Numbered from the stretch's first letter, positions 36,498 through 45,450 are shown. The stretch: 64,000 nt of DNA from Desertivirga xinjiangensis (GCF_024436435.1 NZ_JAFMZP010000010.1:1-64000), one strand, 5' to 3'. A program made the numbers and translations. The notes: generated by a model from the sequence alone, not told the origin.

Positions 36498-38942
36498 ATG
36501 GATATTCAATTTGAAGGTGAACACCTTCTGCCTGGCAGTTTAGGCCAGTTCTTTATTATATTGTCTTTCGGTACCGCACTTCTTTCAACCATTGCTTATT
36601 ATTTTGCAACAACAAAAGAAGTTCAGGACGACTCCTGGCGCAATATTGGCCGTGTTTCAACCTGGCTGAACTTTCTTTCTGTAATTGGTATTGGGGCCAG
36701 TCTTTTTTATATCATCTATAATCATCTTTTCGAATATCATTATGCCTGGGCGCATTCATCAAAGGCGCTGCCTACTCATTATATCATTTCGAGTTTCTGG
36801 GAAGGGCAGGAAGGTAGCTTCTGGCTTTGGATGTTCTGGCAGGCTCTTTTAGCAAATATATTGACCTGGAGAGCAAAAAGCTGGGAAAATTCGGTAATGA
36901 GTATTGTGATGTTGTCACAGGTTTTTCTTTCATCTATGCTTTTAGGAGTGGAGATCCTTGGCACACGTGTCGGCAGCTCCCCCTTTATACTCTTGCGTGA
37001 AGCTATCGAAGGACCAATATTTTCGCGTCCTGATTACCTCACGCTAATCCCTGATGGAAACGGATTGAATCCGCTGTTGCAGAATTACTGGATGGTAATT
37101 CATCCGCCTACTTTGTTTTTAGGTTTCGCTTCCATGATCGTTCCTTTTGCTTATGCAATTGCTGGTCTTTGGGAAAGGAGATTTAAAGACTGGACATCGG
37201 CAGCGCTTCCATGGGCCTTATTTGCTGTGATGATATTAGGTGCAGGAATTATTATGGGCTCTTTCTGGGCGTATGAAGCGCTAAACTTCGGTGGTTTCTG
37301 GGCATGGGACCCTGTGGAGAATGCTTCGATCATTCCATGGCTTATCCTCATTGCAGCGGTTCACGTAATCATAGCCTACCGTCATTCCGGCCACTCATAT
37401 TTTACCGCTACCTTGTTGACAGTTTCGAGCTTTATTCTGGTTCTATACGCGTCTTTCCTTACCAGGAGTGGTATTCTGGGTGAAACTTCAGTACACTCAT
37501 TTACTGACCTTGGAATGTTCGGGCATTTGATTGCTTACATTGCCGTTTTTGCGGTGATTGCTATCGGCTTCATGATAAGCAGATGGAAAGTAATGCCCAT
37601 CACGCAAAAAGACGAGGAAACCTATTCGCGCGAATTCTGGCTTTTCATAGGTGCCCTGGTATTGGCAGTTTCCTGTGTGCAGGTCTTAGCAACCACCTCC
37701 ATACCGGTATTCAATGCTATTTTTGGCACCAAAATAGCGCCTCCGGCGGATGTTATACAACACTACAATAAATGGCAGGTTCCGTTCGCTGTAGTTATCG
37801 CCCTGTTATCTGGATTCGGACAATTCCTCAAATATCGCAATTCTGATACAAAGAAGTTCTTCCGTAAGGTAATTCAATCCTTTGTGATTGCACTTGTTGT
37901 AACAGCAGGATTCGTATATATTGCCAAAGTGTATAGCAACCTGATGTACATCGTGCTCACTTTCGCTGCTGTATTCTCTATTATTTGTAACGGACAGTTG
38001 CTAATCGATTCATTAAAGGGGAAGTGGCGCCTGGCAGGTTCTTCTGTGGCTCATATTGGCTTTGCCTTCCTTTTAATGGGGGCACTGGTTGCTTCAGCAA
38101 CAAGCAACGTGATCTCTATTAATAATACAGGTGTGGGTTATGGCGAAGAGTTTGCGAAAGAAAACAATCCCCGTGAAAATATTATGCTTTACCAGGACGA
38201 GCCTGTGAAAATGGACAAGTACACGGTAACCTATATGGGGGATTCTATTGAGGGGCCTAATACTTTTTATAGAGTAAATTATAAAGTACTGGACGGTGAT
38301 AAAGTTAAGGAAGAGTTCGACCTGTATCCTAATGCGCAGCAAAATGTTAAGATGAAATCTATTGTAGCTTCGCCGGATACCCGGCACTACATGCTTCACG
38401 ATATTTACACGCACGTTAGCAGTGTACCTTTACAGGAAGAGAAGGAGGGGCATGATCACGAGCATGAGGGGCATTCTGAGGAGGAGCACTATGATGCACC
38501 GACCACTCATGCAGTATCTCCCGGCGACACCGTTAAATACAAAAGTGGTCTTATCGTAGTTAAATCAATCAACAGAAACGCTAATATTGAAAAGATTCCT
38601 TTAAAGCCAGGCGACCTTGCTGTAGGTATGGAGCTTGAGGTTTTAACACAAGGCAAGACCTTTTCTGCGCAACCTTTATACCTTATCAAGAACGGCAACG
38701 TGTACGATTTTGCGAAGAATATTGAAGAGGCAGGTTTGAGATTGCGTTTCTCGAAAATTGATCCTGCAAATAATAAACTTGAGCTGATGGTTTATCAAAA
38801 ACCCGTGGCAGAGAAGAAATGGATTGTTCTAAAAGCTATCAAGTTCCCTTATATTAATTTGTTATGGGGTGGAACTATCCTGATGGTTGTGGGCTTCCTG
38901 CTTTCCATTTTCAGAAGGAATAAAGAAATCAAAACAGCTTAA
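36498..38942 (+). CDS. ccmF: Haem lyase CcmF/CcsA-type cytochrome c assembly protein
   Basis: An 814-residue polytopic membrane protein with more than 12 hydrophobic helices. The haem-handling WWD segment, GGFWAWDPVENASIIPW, lies at about 265-281. Conserved histidines include IHPP (about 201) and H-rich loops facing the periplasm. It attaches haem to apocytochrome c with CcmE. A hydrophilic periplasmic region (about 565-785) includes a His/Glu-rich stretch at about 646-671 that could bind metal. It directly follows ccmE. Confidence 0.93.
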   Translation: MDIQFEGEHLLPGSLGQFFIILSFGTALLSTIAYYFATTKEVQDDSWRNIGRVSTWLNFLSVIGIGASLFYIIYNHLFEYHYAWAHSSKALPTHYIISSFWEGQEGSFWLWMFWQALLANILTWRAKSWENSVMSIVMLSQVFLSSMLLGVEILGTRVGSSPFILLREAIEGPIFSRPDYLTLIPDGNGLNPLLQNYWMVIHPPTLFLGFASMIVPFAYAIAGLWERRFKDWTSAALPWALFAVMILGAGIIMGSFWAYEALNFGGFWAWDPVENASIIPWLILIAAVHVIIAYRHSGHSYFTATLLTVSSFILVLYASFLTRSGILGETSVHSFTDLGMFGHLIAYIAVFAVIAIGFMISRWKVMPITQKDEETYSREFWLFIGALVLAVSCVQVLATTSIPVFNAIFGTKIAPPADVIQHYNKWQVPFAVVIALLSGFGQFLKYRNSDTKKFFRKVIQSFVIALVVTAGFVYIAKVYSNLMYIVLTFAAVFSIICNGQLLIDSLKGKWRLAGSSVAHIGFAFLLMGALVASATSNVISINNTGVGYGEEFAKENNPRENIMLYQDEPVKMDKYTVTYMGDSIEGPNTFYRVNYKVLDGDKVKEEFDLYPNAQQNVKMKSIVASPDTRHYMLHDIYTHVSSVPLQEEKEGHDHEHEGHSEEEHYDAPTTHAVSPGDTVKYKSGLIVVKSINRNANIEKIPLKPGDLAVGMELEVLTQGKTFSAQPLYLIKNGNVYDFAKNIEEAGLRLRFSKIDPANNKLELMVYQKPVAEKKWIVLKAIKFPYINLLWGGTILMVVGFLLSIFRRNKEIKTA

Positions 38943-39001
38943 CATGAAAGTAGCTAGTTCTCATTTTATTTATAAAATAAAACCTTTCAAAGCATCTTGA
39001 T

Positions 39002-39772
39002 ATGAAAGTAGTTCTTCTCGGAAGTGGTAATGTTGCAACACATCTTGGGAAGGCCATGCATCAAGCCGGTCATAAAGTACTGCAAGTTTGGAGCAGAACA
39101 ATTCAAAATGCGCTCCAGCTTGCAAAATTACTAGATGCAAGTGCAACAGATTCGATCAGCCAGTTAAATAATGACGCCGATATCTATATCGTGTCTGTTT
39201 CTGACGATGCTATAGCTTCCCTGGTAGATCAATTTCGTTTTCCAGAGAAAATGCTGGTTCATACTTCGGGTACCGCTAGCCTGGAAGTCCTGGAAGCTGC
39301 TTCAGCTCAAACTGGTGTATTTTACCCCCTGCAAACCTTTTCAAAGGTCAAACCTGTAGATTTCAGCAAGGTGCCTGTTGCGATAGAAGGAAGCTCAAAG
39401 CAAGTGGAAGAAATACTATTGACTCTGGCAGCTTCACTTACGAAGAAGACAGTGGTTTTCGACTCTGAAAAGAGAAAGTCATTACATGTGGCGGCCGTGT
39501 TTGCTTGTAATTTCAGCAATCATCTATATACTATCGCCAGTGAGATCTTAAAAGAAAGCGGATTGGATTTTGATTTGATCCGTCCTCTGATTGCTGAAAC
39601 TTCTGATAAAGTTCAATATTTTTTTCCGCATGAAGTGCAAACTGGTCCTGCTGTTAGGAGAGATCAAAACGTTATAAATAAACATCTTACATTTTTAAAT
39701 AGTAAGCCAGAGCTCAAAGAACTCTATGAAAGCTTAAGTCAGAACATTATCAATTTCCACCAAAAGCCTTAA
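39002..39772 (+). CDS. Rossmann-like and DUF2520 domain protein
   Basis: A 256-residue protein. An N-terminal NAD(P)-binding Rossmann fold (about 1-110) has the glycine motif LLGSGNVATHLG. A helical C-terminal DUF2520 domain (about 120-250) includes SLHVAAVFACNFSNHLYTIA. The layout is that of 6-phosphogluconate-dehydrogenase-like reductases such as ProC or F420-dependent enzymes. The substrate is unknown. It lies 60 bases after ccmF and 32 before the ferredoxin gene; a link to either is not evident. Confidence 0.85.
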   Translation: MKVVLLGSGNVATHLGKAMHQAGHKVLQVWSRTIQNALQLAKLLDASATDSISQLNNDADIYIVSVSDDAIASLVDQFRFPEKMLVHTSGTASLEVLEAASAQTGVFYPLQTFSKVKPVDFSKVPVAIEGSSKQVEEILLTLAASLTKKTVVFDSEKRKSLHVAAVFACNFSNHLYTIASEILKESGLDFDLIRPLIAETSDKVQYFFPHEVQTGPAVRRDQNVINKHLTFLNSKPELKELYESLSQNIINFHQKP

Positions 39773-39789
39773 TGGGGAAACATTTTTTT

Positions 39790-39797
39790 TAATTTTG
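39790..39797 (+). promoter_or_regulatory. Candidate -7 promoter element for the ferredoxin gene
   Basis: TAATTTTG fits TAnnTTTG and ends seven bases before the ferredoxin ATG at 39805, consistent with a leaderless mRNA. Confidence 0.45.
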
Positions 39798-39804
39798 CGC
39801 AGCG

Positions 39805-40137
39805 ATGGACGTTTTTAACATTAAAATAAACTTTGAAGAGGCCGGTCACGAAAGTGTTGTCCTTCAAATTGCAGAAGGGGAATCGGTTCTAGATGTATGT
39901 CTGGATAATGGCATAGAACTTCAGCATAATTGTGGTGGGGTATGCGGTTGCAGCACTTGCCATATCTACGTAAACAAAGGAATGGATAACCTGCAGGAAA
40001 TCTCTGATAAAGAAGAAGATTTTATTGACAGAGCTGTTAACCCAAGGATCAATTCCAGATTAGGCTGTCAGTGTGTAGTTATTGACGGTGATATCGAGGT
40101 TACTTTACCAGACCAAACTCAATTTTTAGGACATTAA
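39805..40137 (+). CDS. fdx: Adrenodoxin-type 2Fe-2S ferredoxin
   Basis: A 110-residue electron carrier. The cluster ligands are C43, C49 and C52 (motif HNCGGVCGCSTC) and a distal C88 (SRLGCQ), the adrenodoxin/ISC pattern CX5CX2C...C. It would donate electrons to Fe-S cluster assembly or related redox enzymes. IscX is encoded nine bases downstream. In proteobacteria fdx and iscX are neighbours in the isc operon, but here no iscS, iscU or hscA is near. Confidence 0.92.
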   Translation: MDVFNIKINFEEAGHESVVLQIAEGESVLDVCLDNGIELQHNCGGVCGCSTCHIYVNKGMDNLQEISDKEEDFIDRAVNPRINSRLGCQCVVIDGDIEVTLPDQTQFLGH

Positions 40138-40146
40138 TATTCTTTT

Positions 40147-40389
40147 ATGAATCAGGATAAGTTTGCTTTACCCTTCCGCTGGAACGACTATGAAGATATC
40201 GCCATGGGTTTATACGAAAAATTTGGCGATGATTTTAGCGAATCCAAAATTTATCGGATCCGATTTACCGATCTTATGGAGTGGGTGCTCAGCCTTCCAA
40301 ACTTTGCGGGTACCCGTGAGGGATGTAACGAAGGGCACCTGGAACAGATCCAATCAGCCTGGGTGTACGAATGGCGCGACAATCAGTAA
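40147..40389 (+). CDS. iscX: Fe-S assembly protein IscX
   Basis: An 80-residue acidic protein with the IscX pattern WNDYEDIAMGLYEKFGDDF, then IRFTDLMEWVLSLPNF and NEGHLEQIQSAWVYEW. Known IscX binds the cysteine desulfurase IscS and tunes cluster assembly. The protein is somewhat longer than the 66-residue E. coli form. It is co-encoded with the ferredoxin and followed by a hairpin that likely ends the transcript. Confidence 0.9.
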   Translation: MNQDKFALPFRWNDYEDIAMGLYEKFGDDFSESKIYRIRFTDLMEWVLSLPNFAGTREGCNEGHLEQIQSAWVYEWRDNQ

Positions 40390-40399
40390 GATCTTAGGT

Positions 40400-40436
40400 A
40401 CAGGAAAAAGCTATAAATCCAGCTTTTCCTGTTCTT
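40400..40436 (+). terminator. Terminator-like hairpin after iscX
   Basis: ACAGGAAAAAGCT pairs with AGCTTTTCCTGT across a short loop, followed by TCTTCTCT. It is a strong stem with a weak T-run and separates fdx-iscX from kdsC. Confidence 0.6.
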
Positions 40437-40470
40437 CTCTATAACCTTTTCCCTAGACAGACCTGGATTC

Positions 40471-41007
40471 ATGTTCCTTTCCAAATTAAAAGACATCAAA
40501 GCGTTCGTACTGGATATAGACGGGGTTTTAACTGATGCCACAATTCTTGTAACCGAATCTGGCGAACAATTACGCCGCTTCAATGTTCGCGATGGTTATG
40601 CTATGCAGCTCGCTATCAAAAAAGGCTATTTAATTTGCATTATTTCAGGCGGAAAGTCGCAAACGGTTGTTCATCGCCTGAAAGGACTGGGAATTACGGA
40701 TGTATATCTGGGTATTGATAAGAAAATTGACGTTTACCATAATTTCCTGGAAAGACATCAGCTGTTGCCAAAACAAGTGCTATACATGGGAGACGATATT
40801 CCGGATATCCCTGTCCTGAAAGCTGTTGGTGCACCCGCATGTCCGGCTGATGCTGTGGATGATGTTAAAGCAGTTTGTGACTATGTTTCAGGGAAGAATG
40901 GTGGATTTGGCTGCGTTAGAGAAGTGATTGAAAAAGTATTGCGGGTTCAGGGACAATGGTTTGACAGCAACCCCTCTGGCCAGGAAGAAAGTATCCCATC
41001 CCTTTAA
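40471..41007 (+). CDS. kdsC: 3-deoxy-D-manno-octulosonate 8-phosphate phosphatase (KdsC)
   Basis: A 178-residue HAD-superfamily phosphatase of the small cap-less KdsC type. Motif I is DIDGVLTDATI, with a G-G-K-S loop (IISGGKSQTVVHRL) and motif III/IV MGDDIPDIPVLKAVG. KdsC makes free KDO for lipopolysaccharide core synthesis. The length matches the family. It fits with the Maf-type gene next to it only as a housekeeping neighbour. Confidence 0.9.
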   Translation: MFLSKLKDIKAFVLDIDGVLTDATILVTESGEQLRRFNVRDGYAMQLAIKKGYLICIISGGKSQTVVHRLKGLGITDVYLGIDKKIDVYHNFLERHQLLPKQVLYMGDDIPDIPVLKAVGAPACPADAVDDVKAVCDYVSGKNGGFGCVREVIEKVLRVQGQWFDSNPSGQEESIPSL

Positions 41008-41052
41008 TCGTTCAGAAACCAGACATTCATAGTTCATCACTCATCATTCTAA

Positions 41053-41613
41053 ATGCAACTCATACTCGCCTCCAAATCTCCGCGCAGACAAGAACTATTG
41101 ACTTTAATGGGAGTCGATTTCAAAGTGGTTCTCAAAGATGTTGACGAATCATATCCGCAAAATCTTAGCCCGGCTGAAGTAGCTGTGTTCATTGCAGAAA
41201 AAAAGGCACGTGCTTTTGACGAAAAGATTGAGGAAAATGCGATCGTGCTGACAGCTGATACAATAGTTTGCGTGGACGGCCTAATCCTGGGCAAACCAGA
41301 AGGAGAGGAGCATGCCTTCGAAATGCTTTCGCTACTGTCTGGTAGAAAGCATGAGGTGATAACCGGCGTAGCCTTGCTGCAAAACCAAAAGATACATTCC
41401 TTTTATGAAATATCTGAAGTGTACTTTAAATCTCTGGAGGCAGCAGACATCCGAAAATACATTGAAGATTGCAAACCGTTTGATAAAGCAGGTGCATATG
41501 GCATACAAGAATGGCCAGGTTTGGTAGCGATAGAAAGAATAAATGGCTCGTATACCAACGTTGTCGGTCTCCCGACTCATCGCGTATACCAGGAGCTGCA
41601 GAAGTTAAAATGA
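41053..41613 (+). CDS. maf: Maf-family nucleoside triphosphate pyrophosphatase
   Basis: A 186-residue protein with the Maf signature at the N-terminus (LASKSPRRQELL). The substrate loop TADTIVCVDGLILGKPEG and the C-terminal IQEWPGLVAIERINGSYTNVVGLP follow. These enzymes hydrolyse dTTP, UTP and modified nucleotides as house-cleaning. The stop abuts the convergent exopolyphosphatase gene, with no terminator between. Confidence 0.92.
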   Translation: MQLILASKSPRRQELLTLMGVDFKVVLKDVDESYPQNLSPAEVAVFIAEKKARAFDEKIEENAIVLTADTIVCVDGLILGKPEGEEHAFEMLSLLSGRKHEVITGVALLQNQKIHSFYEISEVYFKSLEAADIRKYIEDCKPFDKAGAYGIQEWPGLVAIERINGSYTNVVGLPTHRVYQELQKLK

Positions 41614-42552
41614 CTAGAAAGCATTTGCTTTTTCGATAGCCTGAACAAGCAGGCCTTCTTTTAACGCAAATCGTGAAAGCCGTATTACGGGGAAGTTCAT
41701 CTGTTCTATCAGGTATTTGGTTAGAACCGAAGCCACCACGATCATATCGGTCCGCACAGGAATAATAAGTTTATTCTGCACTCTTTCCCGGTGTGTTGAT
41801 ACTAAAACAGTAGTTAATATACTCTTCAGCTCTGAAGGCTCAAAGCTATAGTTATCTAAATTCAGGATTTGCTGATCGCCCTTGTGTTTATCAGCCACTA
41901 GCGCTGCGAAAGTTTCAAATGCCCCGGCAGAACCAATTAATTGCTGTGGCTTGTATTCTCTGGCCCTATCTTTAAGCTCCTCCACAGGCTCCTGCAAATA
42001 TGCCTCAATTGCATTCATGTTCGGAATCGATATTGGGTCGGAATGGTGGAACATAGCCATCAGGCGGGCTGCACCGATTGGGTAGCTTTTCTTCCAGAAG
42101 ATCTGAGCCCCATTACAAAAAATAAATTCAACACTTCCACCGCCGATATCCATGATCAGGGTAGAGCTCCTGAGGTCGCTCACCGCCCTGACTCCCTTAT
42201 AGATCAGTTCAGCCTCAACGTCTCCCTCAATAATTTCTATACAAATCCCTGTTTCCTGCATCACTTCATTAATGAAGTCAATTCCATTAACCGCGCTTCG
42301 TAGTGCGGAGGTACCCGAGGCCTGGATAAGATCTACATTGTAGTCTGCAATTACAGACTTAAACTCGCGTAGCGCTTCAATGCCTCTCCTGAATGCCGCA
42401 TCCGTAATCTTTCCCTCTGTAATACCTCCTTCGCCAAGCTTTACGTGTCTTTGTTCCTCGATAATTTTGTTGAACTTGTTGTTGTTTACCTCCGCCACTA
42501 CTAAGTGAAAAGTATTGGTCCCCAAGTCAAGTGCAGCTATGCGTTTATTCAT
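41614..42552 (-). CDS. Ppx/GppA-family phosphatase
   Basis: A 312-residue protein of the ASKHA fold, short compared with E. coli Ppx (513), comprising only the two actin-like domains. Visible motifs are ALDLGTNTFHLVV (phosphate 1), MDIGGGSVEFIF (phosphate 2) and IGSAGAFETFAAL. It would degrade polyphosphate or pppGpp; the two activities cannot be told apart here. It follows the ABC exporter genes on the same strand after 3 bases and is probably co-transcribed. Confidence 0.9.
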   Translation of the reverse strand: MNKRIAALDLGTNTFHLVVAEVNNNKFNKIIEEQRHVKLGEGGITEGKITDAAFRRGIEALREFKSVIADYNVDLIQASGTSALRSAVNGIDFINEVMQETGICIEIIEGDVEAELIYKGVRAVSDLRSSTLIMDIGGGSVEFIFCNGAQIFWKKSYPIGAARLMAMFHHSDPISIPNMNAIEAYLQEPVEELKDRAREYKPQQLIGSAGAFETFAALVADKHKGDQQILNLDNYSFEPSELKSILTTVLVSTHRERVQNKLIIPVRTDMIVVASVLTKYLIEQMNFPVIRLSRFALKEGLLVQAIEKANAF

Positions 42553-42555
42553 TTC

Positions 42556-43881
42556 TTATTCTTTATACATAAACCATTTCGCCAACTCCTTATAACTTGG
42601 TTTTTTACCATACATCAAGATCCCGACCCGGTAAATGCGTGCAGCAATCCAGGTGATCAGCAGAAATCCGGCGACTAACAAAGCCATCGAAAGGAGAAGC
42701 TCCCAAAGCGGAACACCAAAAGGAATTCTGATCATCATGGCAATGGGAGAGGTAAATGGTATTACAGACAACCAGAAAGAAAGCTGACTGTCGGGGTTAT
42801 TAATTACAAAATTTATGGAGATAATGAAAGTGAAAATAAGCGGCATCGTGATGGGGAGCATAAACTGCTGCGTTTCTGTTTCACTGTCGACAGCCGACCC
42901 AACCGCTGCAAAAATAGAACTGTATAGCAGAAAGCCAAAAAGAAAGTAAAATAGGAAAGTACTTAAGGTGTAAGTAACTGGAATAGAATTCAGCGCTTGG
43001 AAAATTTCCTCCGTGTCACTGAGCTGTTGCTGAACCTGCTGTTTGGCCTGTTCGGTCTGTTGAAGCTTGCTTGCTGTTTGTTCCGTAATAACTTTATCAG
43101 AACTTTTAGTTCCTAATAGAAATGAGCCTGCCGCAGCGGCAATACCCACACATAACAGTATCCACAGAAAGAACTGAGTCAGGCCAACCAGTCCGACACC
43201 AATGATCTTGCCTATCATAAGCTGAAACGGCTTAACCGACGAAATGATCACCTCAATAATACGGTTGGTTTTTTCCTCAATGACTCCTCTCATCACCTGC
43301 ACACCATAAATAAACAGCGACAGGTAAATAAGAAAGGCCGAAGCAAAGCCCACGCCATAGGCTATCCATGAGCCTGCATCTTCTTCTCCTTCTTCGGTAA
43401 GCTGTTTAGTATCCAGGCGTAAGTGATTCGTATTGGCGTTTAGAATTGCAGTATCAATACCTGCGGCAAGTAACTGATCGTTCCGGTTTATATCATTCAG
43501 CTGGCTCTCAATAGTTGAAATATCATTGATTCCTGGCTTTCGTTGACTCAACAATAGGACATTCTTTCCATCTTTTGGTATATGTAATAGAAAATCATTA
43601 TCCGATTCCTCGAAATCTCTTCTGGCTTTAGCTAGAGGGGCATCCGAATAAGCAAAATCCAAAGCTGGCGTATTTTTAAATTTACCGTTGTTCCGGCCGC
43701 TTTCGTCAACTACAAGCACATGTTTGACGTCCCCGAGCTCATCTTTTTTTATAAGCATATACCCTATGAGGGCATACATGCCAATGAAAAGCATAGGCAC
43801 CAGGAAAGTCATCACTATAAAAGACTTTTTCTTGACACGACTCAGGTATTCCCGTTGTATAATGAGTAGGATCTTATTCAT
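42556..43881 (-). CDS. ABC-2 type exporter permease (NatB-like)
   Basis: A 441-residue membrane protein. One N-terminal helix (about 20-42) is followed by a large extracytoplasmic loop (about 45-170), then five or six helices (about 175-430), with a Gln-rich segment at about 270-290. Topology and motifs (ERYL-like start, GVIEEKTNRIIEVIISSVKP) match the NatB family, in which the conserved EEKTNRI segment contacts the ATPase. It works with the ATPase encoded one base upstream. Substrate unknown; NatAB members export sodium or peptides. Confidence 0.9.
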   Translation of the reverse strand: MNKILLIIQREYLSRVKKKSFIVMTFLVPMLFIGMYALIGYMLIKKDELGDVKHVLVVDESGRNNGKFKNTPALDFAYSDAPLAKARRDFEESDNDFLLHIPKDGKNVLLLSQRKPGINDISTIESQLNDINRNDQLLAAGIDTAILNANTNHLRLDTKQLTEEGEEDAGSWIAYGVGFASAFLIYLSLFIYGVQVMRGVIEEKTNRIIEVIISSVKPFQLMIGKIIGVGLVGLTQFFLWILLCVGIAAAAGSFLLGTKSSDKVITEQTASKLQQTEQAKQQVQQQLSDTEEIFQALNSIPVTYTLSTFLFYFLFGFLLYSSIFAAVGSAVDSETETQQFMLPITMPLIFTFIISINFVINNPDSQLSFWLSVIPFTSPIAMMIRIPFGVPLWELLLSMALLVAGFLLITWIAARIYRVGILMYGKKPSYKELAKWFMYKE

Positions 43882-43882
43882 G

Positions 43883-44788
43883 TTAGTCGGTACCTGTTAC
43901 TTTTTGAACGAATATTTCATGAATAGTGGGAATGACCTCGGTCAGGCTGAGAATCTCAACCTTTGGTAAGAGAAATGCGAGAGCCTCGTTAGTTGTTTTA
44001 CCCGCTTCGAGTTTTAAGGTAAGTTCCGTGTAGTCGTCATGCACAGATCGCTTTAGGATTTCGAAAATTCCATTCTCTTGGGGAATTTCATCGTTTGGAC
44101 GGCACTGTATTTTATAAGTATCGTCTCTAAATGAATTACGAATATCTTTTACTTTACCTTCCAGTATTTTCTTTGACCTGTGAAGCAGTACTATGCTATC
44201 ACATAACTGTTCAACCGATTCCATTCTGTGAGTGGAGAATATGATGGTTGCACCTCTCTTATTTAGCTCGAGTATTTCGTTTTTGATCACATCAGCGTTT
44301 ACGGGATCAAAACCCGAGAAAGGCTCATCCAAAATAATGAGACGGGGCTCATGGATCACAGAAGCAATAAACTGCACCTTTTGCTGCATTCCCTTACTCA
44401 AGTCTTCTACCTTTTTTTTCCACCAGGTTTGCATATCCAGCTTTTCAAACCAGTACTTTGCGCGGTTCAGCGCCTCAGGCTGACTAAGACCCTTTAGCCG
44501 GGAAAGATAGATCACCTGTTCGCCTATTTCCATTTTTTTGTACAATCCGCGTTCTTCGGGCAAGTAACCGATAGATGAAATGTGCGAAGGCTGCAATTTT
44601 TCGCCATCAAATAATACAATACCTTCATCAGGTGCGGTGATTTGATTAATGATACGGATCAGCGAGGTCTTTCCTGCACCATTTGGACCCAATAATCCAA
44701 ATATGCTTCCTGTTTGAATATCAAAACTTACATTGTTTAACGCCCTGTGATTGGCGTATTGTTTGACAATATTTTTAACGCTGAGCAT
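43883..44788 (-). CDS. ABC exporter ATP-binding protein (NatA-like)
   Basis: A 301-residue ATPase. Walker A is LGPNGAGKTSL (about 36), the signature is LSKGMQQKVQF, Walker B is LIILDEPFSGFDP, and the H-loop is STHRM. A C-terminal extension (about 215-301) is typical of the NatA/DrrA class. It pairs with the permease gene downstream, and the exopolyphosphatase follows. A TATATTTG box ends seven bases before the ATG. Confidence 0.92.
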   Translation of the reverse strand: MLSVKNIVKQYANHRALNNVSFDIQTGSIFGLLGPNGAGKTSLIRIINQITAPDEGIVLFDGEKLQPSHISSIGYLPEERGLYKKMEIGEQVIYLSRLKGLSQPEALNRAKYWFEKLDMQTWWKKKVEDLSKGMQQKVQFIASVIHEPRLIILDEPFSGFDPVNADVIKNEILELNKRGATIIFSTHRMESVEQLCDSIVLLHRSKKILEGKVKDIRNSFRDDTYKIQCRPNDEIPQENGIFEILKRSVHDDYTELTLKLEAGKTTNEALAFLLPKVEILSLTEVIPTIHEIFVQKVTGTD

Positions 44789-44795
44789 AATGGGA

Positions 44796-44803
44796 CAAAT
44801 ATA
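44796..44803 (-). promoter_or_regulatory. Candidate -7 promoter element for the ABC exporter operon
   Basis: TATATTTG on the minus strand fits TAnnTTTG; seven bases separate it from the ATG at 44788, again a leaderless-type spacing. Confidence 0.5.
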
Positions 44804-44940
44804 TTAGATGCTGCCGAACAATGTATGTTACGGGAAGAGTAAACATCGAATTTTGCGAAATGTTACGGCGATAAGTGAAGGATGTGACACGTCGCACGGA
44901 ATAACTTATAGTTAAGAGCTTCTTTTTACTACAGCTTAAG

Positions 44941-45132
44941 GGATCAAGTGGAAAAGTTGGGGGCGGCTAAGCGCATTAGTGCCAAACTTTTTAAAACGGT
45001 CGTCAGCCGTTCCTGAATCAAGTTCAGGATTCGGCAACTCTTGGACTATAAAGGACATGCTTAAGCAAGAGGTCCTAAAACAAGTTCAGGATGACGAAGG
45101 AAAGAACATCTACCAACTTTTCCGCTTGATCC
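44941..45132. repeat. Outer inverted repeat enclosing the cruciform element, copy 2
   Basis: GGATCAAGTGGAAAAGTTGG at 44941-44960 matches the reverse complement of 45113-45132 at 19 of 20 positions. The arms differ in sequence from those around copy 1. The 424-base gap from 44789 to the tRNA holds this structure, the repeat inside it and a terminator, but no gene. Confidence 0.7.
45001..45096 (-). repeat. Dispersed cruciform repeat, copy 2 (about 96 bp)
   Basis: Read on the minus strand it starts CGTCATCCTGAACTTG, identical to copy 1 at 29366, and ends CTGACG. CTCTTG/CAAGAG and the TTGCCGAA...CGGC arm are shared. The last arm holds an extra CCTGAA/TTCAGG stem, and one C-to-T change weakens the first arm. 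It is the same family in inverted orientation. Confidence 0.75.
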
Positions 45133-45176
45133 AGCTTATGTCAGTAATTATAGTACGGGACGTGGAGTGTAAAACG

Positions 45177-45211
45177 AAAAAAGGGCCCAGAATGATCAGT
45201 AGCCCTTTTTT
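45177..45211 (-). terminator. Terminator downstream of tRNA-Arg
   Basis: AAAAGGGC...GCCCTTTT forms a stem with A-rich and T-rich flanks on both sides, so it can work in either orientation. On the minus strand it ends the tRNA-Arg transcript. Confidence 0.75.
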
Positions 45212-45212
45212 G

Positions 45213-45286
45213 TACACCCATCAGGATTCGAACCTGAGACCGACGGTTTAGAAAACCGTTGCTCTATCCAGCTGAGCTATGGGTGC
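45213..45286 (-). tRNA. tRNA-Arg (anticodon UCU)
   Basis: The minus strand folds into a full 74-base cloverleaf. The acceptor GCACCCA pairs with TGGGTGT (one G-U). The D arm holds AGCTCAGCTGGATAGAGC. The anticodon stem ACGGT/ACCGT holds the loop TTTCTAA with anticodon TCT. The T arm has GGTTCGAATCC. The discriminator base is A and CCA is not encoded. It reads AGA and AGG codons. Confidence 0.95.
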
Positions 45287-45402
45287 CCTTAGTGGCTGCA
45301 AATATAGAAAAGCTTAACATATTACACAAACTTTTATTGATCGGCTTCGTGATTTGTGATAATTGTAACATACTAAACTCTTTTACAGGTAATTATTTTT
45401 AA

Positions 45403-45433
45403 TAAAAAAGGCTCCTTTGGAAAAAGGAGCCTT
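45403..45433 (-). terminator. Terminator of the PH-domain gene
   Basis: AAGGCTCCTTT pairs with AAAGGAGCCTT. On the minus strand it runs into TTTTTTATT, 18 bases after the PH-domain gene ends. Confidence 0.8.
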
Positions 45434-45450
45434 GCTATATCGGAGAGATC

